Assembly (NCBI GenBank): GCA_039105265.1
Contig: JAPFFF010000010.1
Coordinates: 4,092,001-4,156,000 of the forward strand
Direction of reading: 5' to 3'
DNA: 64,000 nucleotides
Source of the DNA: Tritrichomonas musculus
Lineage: Eukaryota > Parabasalia > Tritrichomonadida > Tritrichomonadidae
Both the position numbers and the translations under genes were made by a program. The notes under the pieces are model-generated. The model saw only the letters and a program-made list of their open reading frames with translations, was not told the DNA's origin and ran no database searches. The stretch's first letter is position 1. The number at the start of each line of letters is the position of its first letter. Below are positions 57,308 to 64,000 of the stretch, one piece after another.

Positions 57308-57907
57308 ATGTTTGCACCTTGTGGATGTGGAAAAACAGATATAACTTTTGCATATCTTGGAGTTGATCCATTTTTTCTCATATATAAAGAGGATCCATTC
57401 AACAAAATTGTAGAAATTGATGGTAGAACAGTTTCTGTAGATATACTAGATTTAGGAGATCAAGACTTCATTTCAGAAATGAGGTATTCATATTATGTTC
57501 AAGTCAATTATATTATACTCACTTTTTCAATAGAAAATCGTTATTCACTTGATGAGGTAACATTAATGCATAGTAATATATCAGATTGTGTTGATCTGGA
57601 TCACGTTCCAATTGTTATAGCAGCTAATTATGCTCATCTAAGAGATGAAGAGGATAGAAATGATTTGATTCCAATTGATGAATATAAACATATAGAAAAA
57701 AATCTTAATTCTCCAATAATAGAGGTATCTACAAAAACAGGTCTTGGTATAGAAGAACTTTTTATGACTGCTATTCGAAAATACCTTATATTAAATAATA
57801 TTGGTAAATATAAAAAAAATGAAAATACTCATATTAAGCCTGAAAATAGCAAAAAGAAAAAAGAAAAGAAAAAATCTTTTTGGGCAAGACATTTTGGTAA
57901 AAAATAA
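57308..57907 (+). CDS. Ras-like small GTPase domain with polybasic tail
   Basis: The frame has a P loop APCGCGKT (G1), LDLGDQD in the switch II/G3 place, VPIVIAANYAHL where NKxD (G4) is expected, and EVSTKTGLGIEELF (G5, like SAKTGxxVEELF). G4 lacks the usual NKxD, so guanine recognition may be weak or different. The tail SKKKKEKKKSFWARHFGKK is polybasic without a prenylation cysteine, suggesting charge-based membrane contact. The first strand (DVSIKIG) lies upstream of the listed ATG, in phase, so this is probably not an independent gene but the end of the kinase gene. Stop is followed by ATAAA, giving TAAATAAA. Confidence 0.75.
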   Translation: MFAPCGCGKTDITFAYLGVDPFFLIYKEDPFNKIVEIDGRTVSVDILDLGDQDFISEMRYSYYVQVNYIILTFSIENRYSLDEVTLMHSNISDCVDLDHVPIVIAANYAHLRDEEDRNDLIPIDEYKHIEKNLNSPIIEVSTKTGLGIEELFMTAIRKYLILNNIGKYKKNENTHIKPENSKKKKEKKKSFWARHFGKK

Positions 57908-60061
57908 ATAAAAATTTTAAATTTGAATTTGATTATAAGCTTGTTATTTTCGGATTATTGAGATCGATAATTGATTCACTTTTTGATATCGAAAAATGAA
58001 ACATGCACTGATACTCGAGATTGATTTTAGAAATCAAGAATTATTAATTTCAGTTTTGATCATTAATTTCAATTAAACTTTTTGTTAAATATATGATCAA
58101 ATTTTAATCTAAAATATCTTTTAAAAAAACATGTATTCTTGAATTTTAACCTTAAATTAAACATAAATATATTATATTATTTATTTTTAAATATTTTAAA
58201 ATCTGATAATCTAATTATGAAAAAAAAAAAAGATAAATAAACTCGAACCAAAAAGTCAGTACCACCAAATAAGTTATCAAAAAGTTTTATATATGTTTAA
58301 AAATATTTTTTTTCTTAAAATCGTAGCAAATTAGGCCAATTATCGCATTTAGACTCCCAAGACCGATATCACCAAATGTACATCCGATGTATTATACCAT
58401 GAATTACAAGATTTTTCCAATTTGTTCATGCTTTTATAAAATCGCATATCTTTGAAATTACTTTGTTACTTGATATTCTTACCTACCTTATTTAGTAATC
58501 CGACAGAAAAATAGGAAAGCTTTTCCTTACGACTAGTTCCAACTAATACTATTATAGATACAATACTATATTATTAAGATAATTTTCTCTTCATTTCTTT
58601 TGAATTTTCACTTTTTTGAGAACTTTGATGGTACTGAGTTTTTGGTTCCAGTTTAGGTATAAGACCTAATGATCTATTTAAAATGATACTAAATTTAAAT
58701 TTATTTTCATATTATATTTCATATCTGATTTTTAAACAGATGATATAGAATCTGAAGCAAAAAAGTGATATTTTTAATACCAATTCTAAAAATAAGAAAC
58801 TTATTTGTTATTTTAAAAGTTCATTTTGTATATGTATAATATTATTAATAAATTGATATCTTTTTAAAACCATCAAAAAAATTAGATGAAATATTTTTAG
58901 ATAAAAATCATCTATATTACTTTGTATTAATATATGAGATTAGACAGTTTTTAATGTAAAATCATATATAAAATCTTTTTCGAAATGAATCATATAAAGA
59001 GTCAAATAACGAATCTTAATTAATTTTTCTTTATCATCAAATGTCATCAATCATTGATGATAAAACTATATAATTTATTGAATTTCTTAATATCATTCCT
59101 TGCATATCTACTTGAATATTTGGATAGATATTCAAATATATTATATTCTTCTTTTGTGCCTTTTATATCAACGGTAATCTAATGACTTTAGATAAATGAC
59201 AAAATCAATATGATATAGTAATTGTTCATTTTGTCACTTTAAAAAAATACGTTCAATATGACTTTCTTTTCAAATTTTAAGAAAAAAAATTCATAAAAAT
59301 TCAATCATCAATTCATTTGTTAGCTTTTAACTTAAAGAATAAAATATATTTATTTATGCATTTACATGACTTCAAATGTTTGGTATCTTTTATTTTTATT
59401 TCTAAAATGATTATTTAATCATAAGTATCATTTATCAATTAAATTAACAATTAATATTGGTTTTTTAAATGTCAACTAATATTGTTTGGCTTAACCAATA
59501 CAAAATAGGTATATTTATTATTTTGAATATTTTACCAATCTTGATTTCTTAATACTCAAAAAAACTAATTTGTTTAGATTAAAAATATTAAAATAGTGAT
59601 ACCTTCTTTTACATTAGTTGAATATAAAAATTTTTATCTATTATATTCAAATTATTGTTAATATGATTTTTAACTCATTTGCCAAAATGACCAAAATCAT
59701 TTAGAAATTTAATAAGCCAAATAAAAAGCAATATTATCAACTTATTATTTTAAAATAAATTAAATGACTTTTTCACATATCTGCACTTTTTTAAAAATGA
59801 CTTTTCGTTTTTTATTAAAAAAATTAAGACATAAAGTTATCTTTTTATCTGAAAAAATAAAATTTTGAGTTCTAAATTTTGAATATGAGTTAAAGAGAAA
59901 TGTCTCGATTAATATGCGAAAAACAATATAATAATGTGATTAAATGTGTGAAAACAATCTAGATAGAAATAACGATACGAGTTCTGAAAAAAAAAGCAGT
60001 TTAAAACAAAAAATTGAAAGAAACAAAATCTTACAATAGAAACCATTTTTAATTTGATCAG
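57908..60061. other. AT-rich host intergenic DNA with a MITE-like insert
   Basis: About 2.15 kb without a convincing gene on either strand. It holds the inverted-repeat element at 58238-58655. Apart from that I see only AT-rich, low-complexity DNA. Confidence 0.55.
58238..58655. mobile_element. MITE-like element with about 30-45 bp inverted ends
   Basis: AACTCGAACCAAAAAGTCAG with TACCACCAAA (58240-58269) is inverted at 58624-58653 with three mismatches in 30; weaker pairing continues inward (GTTATCAAAAA against GTTCTCAAAAA). Both ends extend to TA, which would fit a TA target duplication as made by Tc1/mariner elements. The element is about 418 bp with no coding frame, so it would be non-autonomous. 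Confidence 0.5.
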
Positions 60062-63000
60062 ATGTCCTTGATACAGTTGTTTTTGGCAAGCTCAGTTTCA
60101 GTTGCCCTCGTGTTCAATAAAACAACAACAGTTGGCTGCCATGAATCTTGCCAAGAATGTTATATAAACAAAAAAAATAATTGCTCAATATGCAATCCTC
60201 ACTATGGCCTTGTTAAAGATGGAGCCGAAATAACAAGCTCAAACTGTGCCTACTGCAAGAAAATTAATTGCCAGGAATGCTCAGATGATTATTCAATATG
60301 TAATAAATGCAGTGAAGGATATGGCTTCGATTCAAATGGTGAATGCCAGAAATGCCAAGATGAAAACTGCAATGATTGTTATAATGATTATAATATATGC
60401 AACAAATGTAAAAATAAATATGGATTTCAAACAAATGAAACAGAAGCTGGGACAACTAAAAAGTGTGTCCAGTGTGAAGATAGCAATTGTGAAGAATGTT
60501 TTGATAATTACCAAAACTGTTCATTATGCGCAGAAAATAATGGATTGGTTGAAATTACTGAAAGCAAATTTTACAAATGCGAACAGTGTGCTAATTATAA
60601 TTGTGATTGCAATCTTAATCCTAATGTTTGCAAAAAATGCTTTGAAGGATTTGGTTTTGATGAAAATGGAGGATGCGGCTTATGTCCTCATTATTGTTTA
60701 GATTGCTCTGAGAATCATTCAATATGCACAAAATGCAAAGATAATTATGTATTAATTAGCCATTACGAAAATCAACCAGGAGAATGTTATCTTTGTAATT
60801 CACAATGTGAAAATTGCTATGGTACAAGTTCAAACTGCACTTCATGTCGAAATGGATATGGATTAAATCGAAATGAAAAAGATATAAATTCAAATTCTAT
60901 AATCGATTGCCTTCCGTGTGAAGGAAATTGCTCACTTTGCAATGACGATTACAAGCAATGCACATCATGCAATTACAAAAACGGTTTAATAATCGGAGAT
61001 GATGGATTGTCAACAGGTAAATGCGAAGAATGCAGAATCGAACACTGTGGAAATTGCTCCTTTGATTCACGAGATTGTCTTTCATGCGAAAGTTCATATC
61101 ATCTGCATTTAGACGACGATAACGTTCTCAAATGTTTGCCATGCACAATGGAAAACTGCAGTGTTTGTGACTTCGACCATGATGATTGCATCACGTGCGT
61201 TGAAGGCTACCAATATGTTCAAAATGATGATCAGACAGGCTACTGTGCACAATGCTCAAAAGGATGCGCTCGATGCGATTCTTCTTTAAAGAATTGCTAT
61301 GAATGCTATCCAGGGTATGGATTCTTGGTTAGGCCAGGCACAGCTGGTTGTGGACCATGTGGCATGCACTGTGCAAGCTGCTATAATCCAAGCGCTTGCT
61401 CAGTTTGCGAAGAAGGATACGGATACACGCGTGATGTCAATAACAAAATATTAAGTAAATGTGAAAAATGCCCTGACCATTGTAAATCTTGCAACACTGA
61501 TCTCGAAATTTGTTCCTTAGGAAAATGTGAAGAAGGATACGGAAACGTCATTGAAAACGGCGAAAACACTGGCAAATGCGGAACTTGTCCAGAGCATTGC
61601 CTTGATTGCGGATCTAATAATGAAACTTGCACAGAATGTGAAGAAAATTATGGGTTTGAATTAGATAAAGATGGCAAGAAAACAGGAAAATGTCAGAAAT
61701 GTCCAGATAATTGTGAATACGATTCATGCAAAGACGATGGATCATTTTGCACAAAGTGCAAATTTAACTATGGATTCGTGATTGAAAACGGTCAAAGAAC
61801 AGGTAAATGCAGAGAATGTTCAGAATATTGCGTTCTGGAATCATGCAAAGAAAATGCAGATCAATGCACTTGTGTGAAAGGTACTGGACCAGTTTTAGAT
61901 GAAAATGGCCAAAAAACAGGTAAATGCGCACTTTGTCCAGGTGATTGCGATTGCTCAAGCGATGCTTCCCAATGCAAATGTTCCGAAGGCTTTGGTAAAT
62001 TGTTGGATAAAAATGGAAAGCCAACAGGTCTCTGTGCAAAATGTCCTCTAAATTGCGATAACTGCGATGATAATTCAGAAATGTGTACCAAATGTGAATA
62101 TAATTATGGTCCAATTGTTGACAAAGAAGGAAAAGATACAGGAAAATGTGCTCATTGTCTTGGAAATTGTAAATATTGTTCTTCCAATTATGCAATATGT
62201 TCTTCTTGTGACTTTAATACTGGAAAGTCATATGACAAAGAAGGCAAATATACTGGTGAATGCCAAAAATGCAATATCTATTGCCACAAATGCAGTGAAA
62301 ATGCTTCTTTTTGCGAAGAATGTAAAGAAGGCTACGTGCTAATCAAAGATAAAGATAATAAGCCAACTGGAATATGTGCTCCATGCCAATTAGAATGCAC
62401 TTCTTGTGAAAATCCTAATTTCTGCTTGGAATGTAATGAAGGAGCTAGGTTAATTGTAGATGAGGCTGGAAAATCCACAGGAAAATGTGTTCTTTGTCCT
62501 AAGAACTGCATAGAATGTAAAGATGATAATTTTTGCAGTAAATGTGATGCTTATTATGGACCAATTTTGGGGAGCGATGGTAAACCAACTGGGAAATGTT
62601 CAGCATGTCCAAGATTTTGCTTAGAATGTGAAGAAGATCATAATAAATGTTCAAAATGCGATTACAAATATGGACTAGAATATGATGATAAAGGAGCTCT
62701 GACTGGAAATTGTGCTCCTTGTCCTGATAATTGCGAAAGATGCAATGAAAATAGTAAAATTTGCAGTTCTTGCTCAGACGGATATGGACAAAAACTAGAT
62801 AAAGAAGGTAATCCAACTGGTCTGTGTGAAAAATGTTCATCAAATTGCAATTCTTGTTCAGAAGATTCAACAAAATGTGAGAAATGCGCAAATGGCTACG
62901 GAAAAGAGAGAGATTCAAGTGGTGTTTTGTCTGGTGAATGTAAACCATGCGGTGAAAATTGTTATAAATGTGATTATCAAGATGAATGCGGATCATGCAA

Positions 63001-64000
63001 AGATAATACAGGGCCTGTTATTATTGATGGTAAAAGAACAGCCGATTGCAAAGAATGTCTAGAAGGCTGCAATCAATGCTACGATGACTATTCAAAGTGT
63101 TACTACTGCCTTGATGGCTATGGAAGTATTTTAGATGAAAATGAAATTGACACAAAAGCTTGTGGAAAATGCCCTGAAAATTGTTTAAACTGTAGATGGA
63201 ATTATAAAGAGTGTTCTGAATGCAAACCTGGTTATACATTTGAAGATAACATTTGTAAAGAATGTCCTGAAAATTGTGAAAAATGTTATTTCTCCAATCG
63301 ATGCAGTTTATGTAAAGATGGCTTTGGCTTTTTCAAAGATGAAAAAGGAATTCATGATGATCAATGCGTTCCATGTTCAAAGTCAAATTGTTTGATTTGT
63401 AGTCAAAGTTTTGATAAATGCATTGGGTGCCAAGAAGGATATGGAATTGATTCAGAAGGAAAAGAATGTCTAAAATGTCAAGAAAACTGCATTAAATGCG
63501 ATATTAACCAAGATAAATGCCAAATGTGCAAAGATGGATATGGATTTATCTTAGATGAAAATAACGAACGAACTGGTAAATGTGGCAAATGTCCCAATAA
63601 CTGTACTTTTTGTGACAACGACTATAAAAAGTGCATATTATGTGATGAAGGCTACGGATTAGCTGCAGACAAAGATGGTAATCCTACAGGAGAATGTGAA
63701 CAATGTCAACCTCATTGTTTATCTTGTCGATCTAATGCAAATGTATGCTCATATTGTAAGCCTGGGTTTGGATTTGTTTTAGATAGTAAAGGACAGCCAA
63801 CAGCAGAGTGCAGAGCATGTCCGAATAATTGTAAAAGTTGTGATTATGATTATTCCATATGTACAGAGTGCAAGAGTAATTATGGAATTGACAGAAATGA
63901 TAAAAATAAAGAAGGACAATGTAAACAATGCACTTCAAAATATTGCAATTACTGCAATTATGATCATACAATATGCACAGATTGTGAAACTGAAGGAGTT
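60062..64000 (+). CDS. Giant cysteine-rich repeat protein (furin/GF-receptor-like), cut by window end
   Basis: From ATG 60062 one frame stays open to the last base, at least 1313 residues. The start MSLIQLFLASSVSVALVF is a clear signal peptide. The rest is some 25-30 repeats of about 45 residues with regular Cys pairs: CxxCxxxCxxC, then CxxCxxGYG, an acidic stretch and TGKC, for example KCPDNC, NCxxC, CTKCKFNYGF, TGKCREC. This resembles furin-like and growth-factor-receptor Cys-rich repeats, whose cysteines form disulphides outside the cell. No membrane segment is in view, but the C terminus is missing. A surface or secreted adhesin-like protein is likely; such families are large in trichomonads and other protists. 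Smaller frames on both strands here are shadows of it. Confidence 0.85.
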   Translation, partial: MSLIQLFLASSVSVALVFNKTTTVGCHESCQECYINKKNNCSICNPHYGLVKDGAEITSSNCAYCKKINCQECSDDYSICNKCSEGYGFDSNGECQKCQDENCNDCYNDYNICNKCKNKYGFQTNETEAGTTKKCVQCEDSNCEECFDNYQNCSLCAENNGLVEITESKFYKCEQCANYNCDCNLNPNVCKKCFEGFGFDENGGCGLCPHYCLDCSENHSICTKCKDNYVLISHYENQPGECYLCNSQCENCYGTSSNCTSCRNGYGLNRNEKDINSNSIIDCLPCEGNCSLCNDDYKQCTSCNYKNGLIIGDDGLSTGKCEECRIEHCGNCSFDSRDCLSCESSYHLHLDDDNVLKCLPCTMENCSVCDFDHDDCITCVEGYQYVQNDDQTGYCAQCSKGCARCDSSLKNCYECYPGYGFLVRPGTAGCGPCGMHCASCYNPSACSVCEEGYGYTRDVNNKILSKCEKCPDHCKSCNTDLEICSLGKCEEGYGNVIENGENTGKCGTCPEHCLDCGSNNETCTECEENYGFELDKDGKKTGKCQKCPDNCEYDSCKDDGSFCTKCKFNYGFVIENGQRTGKCRECSEYCVLESCKENADQCTCVKGTGPVLDENGQKTGKCALCPGDCDCSSDASQCKCSEGFGKLLDKNGKPTGLCAKCPLNCDNCDDNSEMCTKCEYNYGPIVDKEGKDTGKCAHCLGNCKYCSSNYAICSSCDFNTGKSYDKEGKYTGECQKCNIYCHKCSENASFCEECKEGYVLIKDKDNKPTGICAPCQLECTSCENPNFCLECNEGARLIVDEAGKSTGKCVLCPKNCIECKDDNFCSKCDAYYGPILGSDGKPTGKCSACPRFCLECEEDHNKCSKCDYKYGLEYDDKGALTGNCAPCPDNCERCNENSKICSSCSDGYGQKLDKEGNPTGLCEKCSSNCNSCSEDSTKCEKCANGYGKERDSSGVLSGECKPCGENCYKCDYQDECGSCKDNTGPVIIDGKRTADCKECLEGCNQCYDDYSKCYYCLDGYGSILDENEIDTKACGKCPENCLNCRWNYKECSECKPGYTFEDNICKECPENCEKCYFSNRCSLCKDGFGFFKDEKGIHDDQCVPCSKSNCLICSQSFDKCIGCQEGYGIDSEGKECLKCQENCIKCDINQDKCQMCKDGYGFILDENNERTGKCGKCPNNCTFCDNDYKKCILCDEGYGLAADKDGNPTGECEQCQPHCLSCRSNANVCSYCKPGFGFVLDSKGQPTAECRACPNNCKSCDYDYSICTECKSNYGIDRNDKNKEGQCKQCTSKYCNYCNYDHTICTDCETEGV

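Larger units (their letters stand above)
56100..57907 (+). other. Probable kinase-GTPase fusion locus interrupted at two A8 runs
   Basis: Three phases follow each other without overlap of stops: kinase N part, kinase C part with an acidic linker (to MISKK), then a Ras-like GTPase. Both phase changes fall at runs of eight A (56817-56824 and 57277-57284), and both go the same way, as expected if each run has one A too many. The GTPase has no start codon that includes its first strand: its own phase is open only from 57272, and the first ATG (57308) lies after strand VSIKIG. So the GTPase is best read as the C-terminal part of one protein of about 600 residues. The extra bases could be consensus errors in homopolymers or true decay. 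Confidence 0.6.

Noticed and set aside
60246-63971. Many frames of 60-165 codons on both strands in the cysteine-rich gene
   Set aside because: All are shadows of the single frame from 60062, which has the signal peptide and regular Cys spacing.

Overview
The window looks like nuclear DNA of a trichomonad (Parabasalia; the very AT-rich intergenic DNA suggests a Tritrichomonas-like species more than Trichomonas vaginalis, but that is inference). Genes are intron-free as far as can be seen. Stop codons of host genes run into TAAA, the known trichomonad poly(A) signal. TCA(C/T)T(A/T) initiator-like motifs sit 14-19 bases before two host start codons. Maverick/Polinton elements, expanded in trichomonads, fill the left two thirds.

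Positions 1-5453 hold remnants of a third Polinton lineage (C): two fibre-like genes sharing one conserved module, a divergent integrase and a capsid-like gene. Tandem repeats and T-rich arrays (5455-5826) separate it from Polinton A (about 5844-24924), a broken element. A carries an incomplete DNA polymerase B with a C-terminal archaeo-eukaryotic primase (AEP)-like domain, integrase, two small conserved genes, a KilA-N gene, a large fibre-like gene, two virion-type genes, a packaging ATPase, small virion-type genes, the major capsid gene and an HNH nuclease. Its right end lies about 110 bp inside the terminus of a hAT transposon (end at 25033).

Polinton B (25557-41905, 16.3 kb) is nearly whole. 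It has 340-bp terminal inverted repeats differing at about three positions and a 5-bp flanking duplication ATGGT. Its gene order mirrors A, except that the ATPase is flipped and a small jelly-roll-like gene has moved. It sits next to a decayed hAT transposase (42007-42827).

From about 41.9 kb onward the DNA is host. A 3483-residue surface protein (44869-55320) carries five near-identical 512-residue repeats, about 49 hexapeptide repeats, a Pmp-like GGAI domain, one membrane segment and an NPEY cytoplasmic tail. Next is a locus (56100-57907) encoding a TKL-like protein kinase and a Ras-like GTPase, probably one fused gene interrupted at two runs of eight A. After 2.1 kb of AT-rich DNA containing a MITE-like inverted repeat, a very large secreted or surface cysteine-rich protein starts at 60062 and runs off the right edge.

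The best candidates for new biology are the polymerase-primase fusion, the hairpin-rich intergenic repeats and KilA-N cargo of Polinton A, the kinase-GTPase fusion, and the nested-repeat surface protein.
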